A stretch of DNA of 64,000 bases from the NCBI GenBank assembly GCA_021521415.1, contig JAIQDT010000108.1, forward strand, positions 62,001 to 126,000. The letters are read 5' to 3'. The DNA comes from Bidens hawaiensis (lineage: Eukaryota; Streptophyta; Magnoliopsida; Asterales; Asteraceae). A program made the translations under genes and the position numbers. This document shows, piece after piece, positions 1 through 11,409 of the stretch (the stretch's first letter is position 1; the number at the start of each line of letters is the position of its first letter). Under the pieces are notes generated by a model, which did not search any database, was not told the origin of the DNA, and saw nothing but the letters and a program-made list of their open reading frames with translations.

Positions 1-2662
1 TGTGAGTACAAAAGGAAGGACTGATGCCCTTGATATCCATGATCTTTCATGCGATGGCCTTCTTATGGTTCTTGAGAACCTTAAGAGGTTCGTCTTTCTC
101 TTCTTTAGAAAGGTGAGATGAAATAATTACTGGGAGTTGAGAGTGTTTTTCTAGAAAGGCGTATTCGAGATGGTTTGGTAGTTCTTTTAACTCTAAGGCT
201 GGTGGTTCTTCGATTGATGGTTTTGATTTTTCATTGCATTTAGTGATCTCATATATTACTTCTGATGCTTCCTGATAATCATCTTTGATAACATGGGTAT
301 ATTGAGCGTTTTGTCTAAGACTTGTGTTTCTAGCAGTTTATCGATGAAGGAATCTCGCATATAGCAACTTACAATGGAATCTATGATGTCAACACAGTAT
401 AATGTGTCATCATGTTGTTGAGGATATTGCATAGATTTTCCTATGTCAAAAGTGATTGCCTCGTCATTGACCCTGAGAGTGAGTTTTCTGGTGCAAACAT
501 CAATAATAGCCTTTGCGGTGGCTAAAAAGGGTCTTCCTAAAATCAGAGGTACACTTTTGTCTTCCTCCATGTCTAAAATCATAAAATCTACTGGGAAAAT
601 AAATTTGTCAATATTGACAAGCATGTTTTCAACAATGCCCCGAGGATATTTAACAGATCAGTCAGCTAATTGAATGCTCATACGGGTGGGCTTTGGTTCT
701 CCTATCCCTAGTTTTGCAAAAACCGCATAAGGAATTAAATTAATACTAGCTCCTAGGTCAGCCAGGGCATTGCTAACAGACAAATTTCTTATAAGACAAG
801 GAATAGTAAAGCTCCCTGGATCGGTCATTTTGGTTGGCAGCTTGCTTTGGAGGACTGCTGAACATTCTTCACTTAGGGTGACATGCGAGAGTTCCTCCAG
901 TTTCCTTTTGTTTGTCAGCACTTCTTTGAGAAACTTGGCATATTTTGGCATTTGAGCGATGGCTTCGACAAAAGGGATGTTGATATGGAGTTGTTTGAAG
1001 AGTTCTAAAAACTTCACGTACTGAGTTTCCAATTGTTCCTTCTTCAGTCTTCCAGGGTATTGAATAGGTGGAACATAAGTTCGGACTGGCTCCTTGGGTT
1101 GTACGGTGCCCGTCGGGGTCAGTCTTTTTTGCGTTTCATTAGGGGACTCCTTTTCCATAACTGGTTCTGAAGTGGGTGAGGTAACAGTAGTTGTACCGCT
1201 TCTGAGTGTAACAGTGTTAGCTGTTGCATTCGGGTTGGTGATTGTGTTGCTTGGAAGAGGGCCATGTGGTCTTTCGGATAATTGTCGGGCAATTTGTCCG
1301 ATTTGAGTTTCTAGATTCTGAAGTGATGCTTGTTGACTTTTGAGATCGGCTTCATGTTTTAACAACACTCCGCTGATATCAACAGCTCTTGAGTCGGCCT
1401 TCTTTTCTGCTTTATTTGTTTTCGTCATGAGTTGGATTAGCATTTCTTTGATATTAGAGTAACTCGGGTTTTGATGACTACTAGAACTTTAATCTTGAAA
1501 TTGTGGTTTAGGCTGGAAGGGTTGATTCATCGGTCTTTTTTCGAGTCCTGGTAAGGGTTGAGTTTTACCTCCGTCTTTCCAGCTGAAATTCCGGTGGTTT
1601 CTCCATCCTGGATTGTAGTTGTTGCTGAAAGCGTTGTTCTGTCGAGCGATGAAATTGACTTCTTCCATGGCCATGATGACTGGTTTGCAGTCATTATTCT
1701 TATGATTTCTCCACAAGTACCACAGGTGACTCTGGTTTTTGAAAGTCCGGCTTGAAGTTGTTCAATTTTTTTAGAACGGGCTTCAAGATGTGCTGTGATA
1801 AGAGTGTTGGAATCGACGTGATGTATTCCTTTATGGGTAGGTGTAGATCTTGGTGGGTTGTAAGCGAAACTCTTCTTTGCGGCTTTCTCCAGGACTTCAA
1901 ATGCTTCGTTAGGTGATTTGGATCCCAGGTCTCCACCAGCGATTTGGTCGATGGCCTGTTTATTTTGACTGGATTGTGCGTCAAAGAAAGTTTGTACTTG
2001 CAACCATACGCTCAATCCATGGTGTGGCCATCTTCTAAGAAGACTTTTGTATCTTTCCCATGCTGCGTGTAACGATTCATCATCATCGGTCCGGAATCCG
2101 GTAATGCTGGCTCGGTATTTGGCAGTTTTATCAGGCGGAAAATATTTGAGGAGAAACTGTTCAACCATCTGGTCCCAAGTGGTGATGGAACCAGAGGAAA
2201 GTGATTCTATCCATTCTAGGGCTTGAACCATTAGAGATAAAGGAAAGATTTTGAGTTTGATTTGATCTTCTGGACAGTTTTGAATTTTAAAGGTTCCGCA
2301 GATTAGTAAGAATCGAGATATATGAGAAAGAGGGTCTTCGTCGAGGAGACCATGAAATGAACTGAATTTTCCACCATGTGAATGGTGCTTGATTTGATTT
2401 CGAAATGTTCGGTGATATCGGGTGGAGCCACTCCATTACCGTAGCCTTCGAGAGTTGGCTTGGCATATTGGCTCATGTTCGGCTCATTGTTCTAGGCCAC
2501 CATCACTTCTTCGGTTTGATTTTCTCCTGATGTGGTGGCGTCTACTGATTCATCTTTGATTGCTTCGGCGGTTTCTGCTGTCCGTTTACGTGCTCGTCGA
2601 CGAGAGAGTCATTCTGGTTCAAAAATTGGAGAAACAAGCTCGGGCTCAGAAGTAGAGGCCAT
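1..2662 (-). pseudogene. Athila gag-protease-RT(N-term) pseudogene
   Basis: The likely gag start is the ATG at 2662-2660. The retrotransposon gag domain is clear at 2231-1750 (WDQMVEQFLLKYFPP, then an AWERYKSLLRRWPHHG block). A CCHC knuckle (CGTCG...HKNNDC) near 1712 is split by a frameshift. The aspartic protease follows at about 700-800 with DLGASINLIP (D-L-G in place of D-S/T-G, usual for Athila). The LILGRPFLATA motif lies at about 530. The frame then shifts near 280, and the conserved start of RT (KIMDIKGISPSFCTH) reaches base 1. In-frame stops include TGA near 2610, TAA near 1493, TGA at about 652 (probably from CGA) and TGA at 49-47 (from the conserved Trp). No intact product is possible. 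Confidence 0.85.
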
Positions 2663-2944
2663 ACATGGGATTAAATCAAAATGAAAACTAAAGTAAAAAA
2701 AATTAGCTAAAGTTAGTCTAAATTAAATTATGAGTTAGGCTAAGCTATTTTAAACTAAACTAAGGTCTAAATTAATTAAGCTAGAGTAAAGTAAGGTAAA
2801 TAAAGGTTAAAATTAGGCTAGCCGTAAAATTATATAGTTTAATTTTTAGTAAAAAAATGAAATAAAATAAAAGTTAAGAAAAATTTGTACAATTATAGAC
2901 AATGATTAAATTAAAACTTGGATCGTTCTTAGAAACGTATCGTG

Positions 2945-2962
2945 TCCCCGGTAACGGCACCA
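2945..2962 (-). other. Primer binding site, tRNA-Asp type
   Basis: The minus strand reads TGGTGCCGTTACCGGGGA just inside the LTR. This is two bases off the complement of the 3' end of plant tRNA-Asp(GUC), as usual for Athila elements. It fixes the inner border of the LTR within about 10 bases. Confidence 0.8.
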
Positions 2963-2972
2963 AAAACTTTGA

Positions 2973-5698
2973 TGTGTGCTGCGTGTGGTAGTAAAATTAT
3001 AACGGATGGAATGATTTGCTTTTGCACAAGATCGTGTTTTAAATTTATAAAAGTGATTTCTACAAAGACTAAACACACATAAAATAGGCAAGTGTACCTA
3101 TCGTATATGTAGAATAGTGTTGGTAAGAACCAAGTATCGATCCGTGGACACAAATGTTTCTAATGATAAATCGTTGTTTTACTTTAATCGGAGGTTTTAA
3201 TCATTTTGGGGTTAATTTTTTTGAACTTTTTAGAAAATATAAATGCTTATATATATAATATATGTGACCAAGACAAGAGATTCTAATCGAGTATTTCAAT
3301 TACGTGAAGGTTACCATCTAAGATCAAGAATCCACTCCATTTTTGCATTGATAATTAATATTCAAACATGTGGTAAACTTGCCGTAACAATATATGATAG
3401 ATAGCTCCTTAAGCCTTAAGTGGACATCTTTGGCACTAGGGAGGTAACATGCACATTTTAAAGTCGACACTTCCTAATGTCATGCCACCTCCAAAATGTC
3501 AATTTAAGTTGGCAAGTAGTTTCGTAAAGTAGAAAGATTAGGATTGACTTCGATTTCTCAAATACCAGTTCTAACAACTTCGGGTGGTTGTAGTTTAGTC
3601 ACACAACCTCCCCTTGGTTGATTTAAGTAGGTTATACTTACACATTCCATTAACATATGATTTCTTTAACTAGTATGATATCCTAAGCAAAGCCATTTTC
3701 GGATTACCAAGACTTAGAGAAATACATCATAACTTATATCTCATCATTTCTAAGTACAATATAAGGATCCATGTTTCGATAATGTATCAAAGTATTTCTA
3801 TCTTTCAAGAACATGAATCGATCATGAACGATTGCCAATAGAATTGACAACCACCAACTTTGAATTAGTGATTTAAGATGGTGAAACATTTCTCATCAAA
3901 ATATAATTGTAAGATAACCATGTACTTTACTAGACTACACCACATGTTTTAAATAATCATCAAGTAAAACAAAGCTTCTTCATAGATTTTAGATGGTAAA
4001 AGGAGTTTAGCTCATAATGAGCATGATGATAAACATTAAGATGAATGATGATAACAAATACATGATTAAACTTGGAACAATCTAACCAAATGTAGATGAA
4101 TCTTTCTTCTTAATGATGATGATGATGATGATGGTTGATGGTGATAACCTCCAAGCCTTCAAACTCTTCATTAAATCTTCTATGTGAGTGTTAGTGTGTG
4201 TTTTTATAAGAGAAAACCGGATATAATTCTTTTCAAGGCACACTTCTCAAATGACACAAGAGCCTCAATTTATAGGTTGTCTGGAGATAGAAGCATGGCC
4301 CCGTGCTTTATCAAGCAAGGCCTCGTGTCTACGTGTCCTAGTTGCATATTGTCAAATCGTACATGATGACTCACCACGACCCCGTGCTTCCGGAGGCACG
4401 GCCCCGTGCATTTTTATGACATGTGCTAATTTTATTTTGTAGTTTCTGAAAGGTGACCACGGCCCCGTGGTTGAGAGGCACAGTCCCGTGCTTTTTTTCC
4501 CAGTTTTGTCTTTTATTGTTGATTTTTGTCTTTTCTGGTGTTCAGAAGCATGGGGGCGTGTTTCTTGAGGCATGGGGGCGTGTTTCTTTGTTTTTCTTGT
4601 GTTTTCTTCTGTTTTTCTTCTTCTTTTCACTTGTTTCTTCGTTTGGGGCTTGGTTTCACCTGAAATTACGTTTTATTATGATAAGTAGCCTTTTATGCTA
4701 TGTTATTTGATAGATATTGCAGTATTTATTATTTGATGCCGAAAAGATGTATAATTTTATGTACATCAAATACCAAGACCCGGTTTTAAGTAAACTTAAT
4801 TCTTTAGAACATGTCTTTAATTTCTCAAATATTTACATTTTAAACCATAAACTTCATTTATTTACTTTACTTGTCTTATTTTACTTAAACCCTTTCAAGA
4901 CTACCTACTAACTTAAGACCCGTTTAATATAGGTCTTGCTCGTTAAACCGATCTCCGATTATTCACGAATCAATCTTTAAAGTTACTTAGTTAACGTGAG
5001 TACATTTCATCCCCCGTTTTCACTTTTATATTTTGAGGGTAACATGCATACTTATTCGAAACAATAATGATTTAATATACTCAATTCCCAAACCACAAAC
5101 TTTAGGGTGTATGATACTTAGAATACTTGCTCTATTGTGTGTTATATGTCTCATATGCTTTATGTGCATGAGTGTTTATTTTTATGTTGTTGTTGAGCCT
5201 CAATAAGTATGATCATACGCTCCCTAACTACTTAGCCTTGTGCTAGTAGAATAGGGTCTCATTATCCAAGTATGTCGGTTGTTACCGATTAGAAATGATC
5301 CTCATTTACATATGTTTTATATACCACGATTGATGCTTTTATTTATAGTCTCATATACGTTTGTGGATTTCGCTCATATTATATATACTTAAAACTATGA
5401 AATTGCTCACCAACATACGTGTTGACAAATATTATATTATACATTGTTACAGGTTTGATTATTACTTGACTTGGAGTTTGAAGACGCCATTCTATTTGAT
5501 ACTACTAGGTTATTAGAATAATGAGCAATATTTATTTCTTACATTTTGGTGTTTATGTGTATGAATAATATGTGTTACTTTGGTGATTGAATGAAATTAA
5601 TGAGTTGTTTAAATATTGTCACTTTAATAGTGTCTTATGTTCTTGAGCAATCCGTTATACCCCGGCATGTTCCACCGCATTTGGTCGGGGTGTGACAA
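2973..5698 (-). repeat. 5' LTR of the Athila-type element (2.7 kb)
   Basis: The LTR begins TGTCACACCCC at 5698 on the minus strand and ends ...CACACA at 2973, ten bases before the PBS. Its length of 2726 bp is large but normal for Athila. It contains a short GAT run near 4116-4135 and an array of GC-rich motifs at 4294-4585. The other LTR is outside the window, so the borders rest on the TG...CA ends and the PBS alone. Confidence 0.75.
4294..4585. repeat. Paired CACGGCCCCGTG-type motif array in the LTR
   Basis: Eight degenerate copies of a 12-13 bp near-palindrome (CACGGCCCCGTG) lie at about 4294, 4315, 4374, 4397, 4458, 4479, 4549 and 4571. They form four pairs. Within a pair the spacing is 21-23 bp, and pairs recur every 80-91 bp. 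The last pair is altered to CATGGGGGCGTG. The surrounding DNA is AT-rich, so the array stands out. Confidence 0.75.
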
Positions 5699-6453
5699 AA
5701 ATAAACCGAAACTAAACAAGATTAGTAAACATTAAACAAGCTAGAAAGTTAGTTTAGGATTGCAATAATCCTCCATGTAGCCTTGCCTTACAAGTATTTC
5801 ACCTCAACCGACCATGACCGGAGAAGTGAAAGCCGAAGGAAACAAGGGGTAAATATTATATATGTTGTAATAACAATCTTTAATTATATGGAATTAGTTA
5901 GAATCAAAGAATGGTTCTTGTTTGACTCTTAGAAGTCAAACAAGAAGGGTCTTGAAGGTTGAAGCTTAGAACTTTGTTTGAGAGAGTTTGATGTGAAAGA
6001 GTAGGTTGGAATGAGTGGTGTGGCTTTGTTTTATGAAGGATAAGGTGTTAGGGTTATCAATAAGGTTGTTTTAGAGATTTCCAAGCTTTCTCATTGTTTA
6101 ACAAGGGTCAAACATGTGATAAATAACAACAAAAACGAGTTTGTGACTGCAGCTATGGCTAGGCGCCGCGCGACCAGCCTGGCCTCTCTATCCGCGCGGC
6201 GCGGCGTGCTAAGGGGGGGTCAGGTTTGGTTGTTTGGCAAATTTGGTCTCTTTAGTTCGTTTCGAGGCGTTTTAAGTGTTTTAGAAGCGTTTTAAAAGTC
6301 GTAAAACGTGTTTTCACGATACGACAAGCGTGAGATGATAATGAAACATAAAATCTATCATTTTAATAACATCGAAGGGTTCGGGATACGAATCAGGTCG
6401 ATTTACAATACGAAGGCAAAAACGAATCAAATCGGAAAATGACGAATGTCACA
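5699..6453 (-). repeat. Truncated chromovirus-like LTR, host of the Athila insertion
   Basis: On the minus strand this starts TGTGACATTCGTCATTTTCC at 6453, a typical Ty3/gypsy LTR opening, and runs to the Athila border at 5699, where it stops abruptly. It contains a GC-rich block near 6160-6200 inside otherwise AT-rich sequence, as many plant gypsy LTRs do. The missing part should lie beyond the left end of the Athila element, outside the window. No coding sequence is seen. Confidence 0.4.
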
Positions 6454-6884
6454 TTGTTGCATATGAAAGTGATTGGCATATATTTACTAAATAACCGAAA
6501 AAATATATAGTTTACTAAAATATCCGAAAAAATAAATTGATAGATTTAAACATATATTTTTATAATTTATAAATTTATATGGCAATTAAGATAAAAAAAA
6601 ATAATATATAAATGAATTGATTTTAAAAAATGGATAAATTTTTAAGCATTGATTTATGATTTAATAATTAAAAAATTACTTTGTAAAATGAAAGCATATT
6701 CGATTTTTGTTTTTCCTTATAATCTTCAAAAATATACATTATACAACATGTTATTATTAACATTTGAAAATATATTTTTTTTCAATATTTAGCAAACATG
6801 GTTTGTTGTTAATTTTTGGATTTCATCAAGTATTTTTAAATATGTATTAAAATAATAGTTAATATTTATTTCTATAAAAATGTA
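6454..6884. other. AT-rich spacer, nothing recognised
   Basis: Very AT-rich sequence with no ORF, no tRNA-like box and no clear terminal repeats. Confidence 0.6.
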
Positions 6885-7130
6885 TGTAACAACTCAGATT
6901 TTTTTAAATTATAATTTTATTAACCGTTACCCGACCCGCTTTATGTTCGAGTTATTTTATCAAATAAAAATACCGAATTTATCGAGTTAATTATTAATTA
7001 TAATATTATTTTAGTTATTTATTTATTATATATTTATAACTTCCAAGTTATTGCAAATTTAAGCTATAATTAAGCTTTTACCCCATTATGTTCCCACCTT
7101 CATTTTCCAGGGACTAAAGTGAAAATTATA

Positions 7131-7178
<48 letters not shown>
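7131..7178. repeat. (ATT)n microsatellite
   Basis: About sixteen uninterrupted ATT units inside the solo LTR. Confidence 0.95.
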
Positions 7179-7179
<1 letters not shown>

Positions 7180-7759
7180 ACCCACCAGACACATTTACCC
7201 AATTACCCTAACCATACCCATTAACCCGATTGACGAATCCGAAACTCGTTTAGTTTGCTTTGACCTAAATTCTCGTTATAATCTTGGAATTGATTTAGGA
7301 TTATTATAGTTCTTGCCTTAACCAACCCTGCTGACACTCGTAACTAGGAATCCAGATCAAATATTATACGTATTGGCATAATTTGCTAAACCGTCTTTAA
7401 ACCCGTATATGAATATACATGTTAGCAAGCTTCAAAACTCAACTAATCATACAGATAGTACCCTTTCCCCGTCGCCAAGCAAAACCCTATACTTAATTAC
7501 GTTGTAGCAACCGTTTAGTTCGTGTTCTTAATCCTTTCGTTGGGCGGCGCTTTTTGTTGCCTTTAACCCTCGAATCATCATTGCAATAGGCAATTGTTTA
7601 TATGGTTAGGCTCGCCGTGATTCACTGATCAATAACCCTATGATCAATCGGATAATCACTTAACTATTTGGCCGACTAATTGACCTAGGGTTCATGGCTT
7701 GTTTCTGTATCTCGTATGTTAGTTTAAGTGTAACCCGTTTCGTGTTATAACCAGTTAAC

Positions 7760-7841
7760 ACCCTAGCCCAGTTGGCTAGGTTGGTTATGTTGGAACTTGG
7801 ACCGCTGGGGGCGCAAGTTCAACCCCCCCCCCCCCCCCCCC
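7760..7841 (+). repeat. tRNA-like segment followed by a C19 run
   Basis: TAGCCCAGTTGG at 7764-7775 fits a pol III A box, and AAGTTCAACC at 7815-7824 fits a weak B box about 50 bases later, as in tRNA-derived SINE heads. It runs into 19 C at 7823-7841. It does not fold as a functional tRNA (no pairing acceptor arm seen), so it is either a SINE head or chance similarity within the LTR. Confidence 0.35.
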
Positions 7842-8313
7842 TCCCGATCATGTATGATCACATAATAGTATGATCATATGACCCTCATAGTAGCCAACAT
7901 CCGCCGCATGACAATGATTTTACCGACACTTATTACTTGCTCATTTTCTTTGATTGTTTATACTTATAGATAACGGTTTTGCTCTTGATTATACATTATT
8001 ATACTGTATTCTCAAACTGGTAATCTACTCACTCAAATGTATTATTGACAAACCTATATATTTTGTACGCATTTGCATGTTACTATTGGATTGTTTATCA
8101 AGGTGAAGAACACATAGCGAAGAACATTAGGAACAAAACTTATTTAATAATTATATGATCTTTTTTATAATTTCTTTATACTTGATGTACTTAAATGTTG
8201 TTTGTTAAGAAATCAATTAATTAGATATTGTCGTATTAATTGCATGATAGTAACATGAGATATGTGAAAACTGAGCACACGTCCTGACATTTTCGACTTA
8301 GATCGGGGTGTGA

Positions 8314-9167
8314 ATGTATAGTTATAATATAAATATAATGTAAAAGAAAAATAAATATGACATATATTAGGGTCAACTAAAATTTTGGTTTTGAAAGGAA
8401 AAATATTGTGAGATTTAACCATAAAGAACATGTGTCACAAATTATTTTTTTTATTAGAATAGATAGATATATTCATTAGAGTGAATACACTTTTTGTCAT
8501 GTGGTTTAATATGTTTAACTATCCCTATCAAAATTGAATTTTTTGACGCATCATGAGAAAATATTATTCTAAAACTAGTTAAGCTCTTAAGTCTTAATGC
8601 TAACTCTAACCATTTTCCCGTTAAATAAGAATGTCAATTCTGTTATTTTACGTATATGAACTATTTATATAATTTATGAAAATCATTTTAATAATGGATA
8701 TTATACTTTTGCTTAAATAATAATAATTAAAAATGTTTCCTCTTTTTTAGTTGATAGTATTAGTATATAATAAAACATATTACTATATGAGCAAATTAAG
8801 ACACCTACTTTTTAAATAATTTACAACTTGTAAAGCATAAAGTGAATCTTCTATAACGTTTATGATAAGGGCAAACTTGTCTATTTAAAATATGTATAAA
8901 AATAGTTACAATATTGTTCACTCATCTTTAATTAAGTTTTGTAAATTTAAGAGATAGTTACAATTTTAAACCTTTATCTTTACCCATATATTTTTTTTAA
9001 TTATTTTACATATATGAAATAGTTACAATTATAAACCGTAATTTTTGCATACATTAATATATATTTTTTAAAAATTGCATCATAAAAATGAGCATTTTGT
9101 AACTTTAATTTGGGTATGGTATTGCTATAGTTTTTTTTTTCAATTAAAAAAAATTAACATGTTACGT
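8314..9167. other. AT-rich spacer, nothing recognised
   Basis: AT-rich sequence with poly-A/T tracts and no supported gene or bounded repeat. Confidence 0.6.
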
Positions 9168-9478
9168 ATGGGTGTTCATACTTTTGTTTTAACGGCTTCT
9201 AAGTTAAACATGAGCTAAACCGTTGGTTCGATTTTGGTCATTGAAAACTGAAACTGAAAGTTTGAAAAATTAAACTGAATTATTAGCAATGGTTTGGTTT
9301 CACGCATTGAGCTTCAATAATAAGTTTATCGTCCGGTACGGTTTTAAATGATTGATTCTTAGTATAAACTGTAAATTAAACCGTTTGCTATGGTTTGAAC
9401 ATTCAGAAACCGCCTGACCAAAAGTGGCGATTGGTTTAAACGTTTTCAAAGTTTCAAACGAACCTTAAACATCCATAA
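9168..9478. repeat. GGGTGTTC-ended repeat
   Basis: The left end reads ATGGGTGTTCAT. The right end, ATCCATAAT, is a decayed inverse of it. TGTTAC flanks both sides (about 9160-9165 and 9480-9485), a possible target duplication. Inside are repeated AAACCGTTTG/GGTTTAAACG-like tracts. Its ends match the repeat at 61112-61679. The transposon class is not resolved; a short hAT-like non-autonomous element would fit. Confidence 0.4.
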
Positions 9479-9628
9479 TTGTTACATGATTACTAGGATA
9501 TTTGTCTATCGCCTCATCGTGCGAGTATTTGTTTAGTATTCTATGTAATTTACGAAGAAATGATATTCATAAACTACATAAAGCAAAATAACATAACAAC
9601 CTTTCTATTTAAAAAGGAAAATTGATAT

Positions 9629-9840
9629 CCAATGAGCTTTAACTCAACTAAAATTGATAGGAAAGTGAATACTTATATTAAAGGCTAAAAGGTCTCAAGT
9701 TCGAATATGGTCACAATCAAGTTTTACCGCAGTGGATCTTCGACGGACGGATTTTCTCTTAAATAGGAGATGGTGGTCATGGGCAACCTAAAGTTGTCTG
9801 CGATTCCGAGTGTATGGGATCTCCTTTTTCTATTGGGTTA
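9629..9840 (+). mobile_element. Probable tRNA-derived SINE
   Basis: A tRNA-like head has an A-box-like GAGCTTTAACTCAACT near 9634 and a B-box-like AAGTTCGAAT at 9698-9707. An unrelated body of about 130 bp follows and ends in a T-rich CTCCTTTTTCT tail. No target duplication was resolved. Confidence 0.4.
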
Positions 9841-9916
9841 CTCAAACAACCGTGTTGTATTTGTTGATCGTCAAAAAGAGGATGTTAAACATTATTAGAT
9901 AATCTACCTATTTTAA

Positions 9917-10623
9917 GACTATGTGTAGTCATAATGTCTCACATGTGGGAATTTTGCGACATTTGGCGTCCAGTCAGTTTTTCCAAATTCTGCAAAAAGA
10001 GGGTGTAGTCGTAACTCTCAAATCTTGAATATTTTGCGTCACGTGACGCCCAGTCACTTTTACACTTTTTTGTTTTTTTAATTTAAAACAACAGTAAAAT
10101 AAAATAAATACATTAAATTTAAAAATAAAAACTATATTAAAATAAAAAATATATTAAAGTTAAAAAAATTACAATAATAATAATAAGTTGTCAATTCCTT
10201 CCTTTTAAGTTTAGGGACCAAATTTAAATTATTAAGGTTAGAGGAGGGGTTAAATAGCAAAATGCTCAAACAAAAATTAATCAACCCCCAACCCCTTACC
10301 CTTCTTCATCTTTGTCTTCTCTTCATTTCAAACATGGCATAGGCGCACCATGGCCAGGAAGAAATCTAGCCCAAATTATGGTTCAGTTATGGTCTGATAA
10401 TAGTTCCAACGGAGGTAAAAAAATCGAGTTGGTTCAATTTGAACCCATTTTCATCTAACTTTCACCTAATTTTGGGCTTAAGAAAAAAGGCAAGAAGCAT
10501 TTCAAAATGTGTGCCACTTGAACGTTATGTACAAAACGTTATTTAAAAACCGCGACAAAAAACGCAGGGAGGTGGCGGTGTGCCTCGACGTTTTCGTCCA
10601 AAACGCCACGAGTACGGGTGGTC
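9917..10623. mobile_element. Non-autonomous PIF/Harbinger element, TSD TAA
   Basis: The ends are GACTATGTGTAGTCATAA and, inverted, GACCACCCGTACTCGTGG, flanked on both sides by TAA (9914-9916 and 10624-10626), the 3-bp target duplication of this superfamily. The left 170 bp follows the left end of the coding element at 18681, including a second GGGTGTAGTCGTAACTCTC block and a CACGTGACGCCCAGTCAC block. The middle has no transposase. This is a 707-bp deletion derivative of the same family. Confidence 0.8.
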
Positions 10624-11030
10624 TAATAAACAAAAATAATGTTGGTGATGATATGTCCTAACCGCATTCAATTCTAATTTTAATTTTCCTTCTATCTTCT
10701 AACATCTATTCTCCTTAATCCATGAGTTATTGGTCCGATTGTCGTGACCAATTAGTTGTAAAAAAAGTCATTTAATATTATTTAAATCACACTTACTTTA
10801 TATATCCCATTACATCTTATTTTAATCTCAGAAAAATTAAAATTTATATATGTGGCATTTGAATTGTGTGTGATAATATTAAAATTAATCTATACATCCA
10901 AAAGAAAATCCTTAAATTATATATGTTTAAATATTTCAATTTGATTATTTGACAAATCTCAGGTAATAAATGGTTCAAACACTAGTTATATAATATAAAA
11001 AAAACATATATCTATATAAAAATACACGTG
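10624..11030. other. Spacer upstream of the DUF506 promoter
   Basis: AT-rich with no gene or bounded repeat seen. Confidence 0.6.
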
Positions 11031-11034
11031 TACC

Positions 11035-11255
11035 AGTGTACTGACAATTCATTAGAACTTCAAGGACGTTTGTGCAACATTAATGAGCGTAATTATGCTT
11101 TAAATCATCGAATATAAAATCACACGTGTCCAGGTATCCTGACACAGAACCAACGTAACCACGTAGACCGAATTCCCACGCAGCACGTGACCCGGTCTCC
11201 AATAATTGGATAATCCATCCCACGTCAGCATCCATCTGTCCTATTATCCACGTAA
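11035..11255 (+). promoter_or_regulatory. G-box/ABRE-type cluster of the DUF506 promoter
   Basis: Three perfect CACGTG cores lie at 11035-11040, 11123-11128 and 11184-11189. Further ACGT cores occur at about 11159, 11221 (CACGTCAGCA) and 11248. The first two sit in a near-duplicate of about 23 bp (ACACGTGT, CCAG, CTGACA). All lie within 250 bp upstream of the TATA box. Such clusters are bound by bZIP and bHLH factors and often give ABA, light or stress responses; that response is inferred, not shown. Confidence 0.6.
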
Positions 11256-11282
11256 GCAAACCTCTCTAATCCACCGTTCCTG

Positions 11283-11290
11283 TATAAATA
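11283..11290 (+). promoter_or_regulatory. TATA box of the DUF506 gene
   Basis: TATAAATA follows the G-box cluster and precedes a leader of roughly 360 bases. The start site would be near 11315. Confidence 0.65.
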
Positions 11291-11409
11291 AAAAACCTCT
11301 CAACTGACTCCATTATATTCAATTTCAATCAAACCCCAGAAACATAAATTAAAATTAAAAAAACCAACTACTTCTTTCTCAACGCCGGCCACCACAAACT
11401 CGCCGGAAA

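Larger units (their letters stand above)
1..5698 (-). mobile_element. Athila-type Ty3/gypsy LTR retrotransposon, 5' half only, decayed
   Basis: Reading the minus strand from 5698 down, the order is a long 5' LTR, a primer binding site resembling the 3' end of tRNA-Asp, gag, a DLGA-type aspartic protease and the first residues of reverse transcriptase. The window edge cuts off the rest of pol and the 3' LTR. The PBS type, the LRSG-containing gag linker and the DLGASINLIP protease site are characteristic of the Athila lineage. The coding part has several stops and frameshifts, so this is a dead copy. The LTR starts TGTCACACCCC at 5698, and the DNA to its right looks like an older LTR, so the element is probably nested. 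Confidence 0.85.
6885..8313 (+). repeat. Solo LTR of a Ty3/gypsy element, TSD ATGTA
   Basis: The left end is TGTAACAACTCAG and the right end is CGGGGTGTGA, decayed versions of the TGTAACACCCC...GGGGTGTTACA ends of many plant gypsy LTRs. The five bases on both sides (6880-6884 and 8314-8318) are ATGTA, a typical 5-bp LTR-element target duplication. No PBS, polypurine tract or coding sequence is attached, so this is a solo LTR left by recombination. It contains a microsatellite, a C19 run and a tRNA-like segment. Confidence 0.7.

Noticed and set aside
4352..4710. Overlapping ORFs of 63-92 codons on both strands in the Athila LTR
   Set aside because: They arise from the GC-rich repeat array and T-rich DNA, have no domains and sit inside a non-coding LTR.
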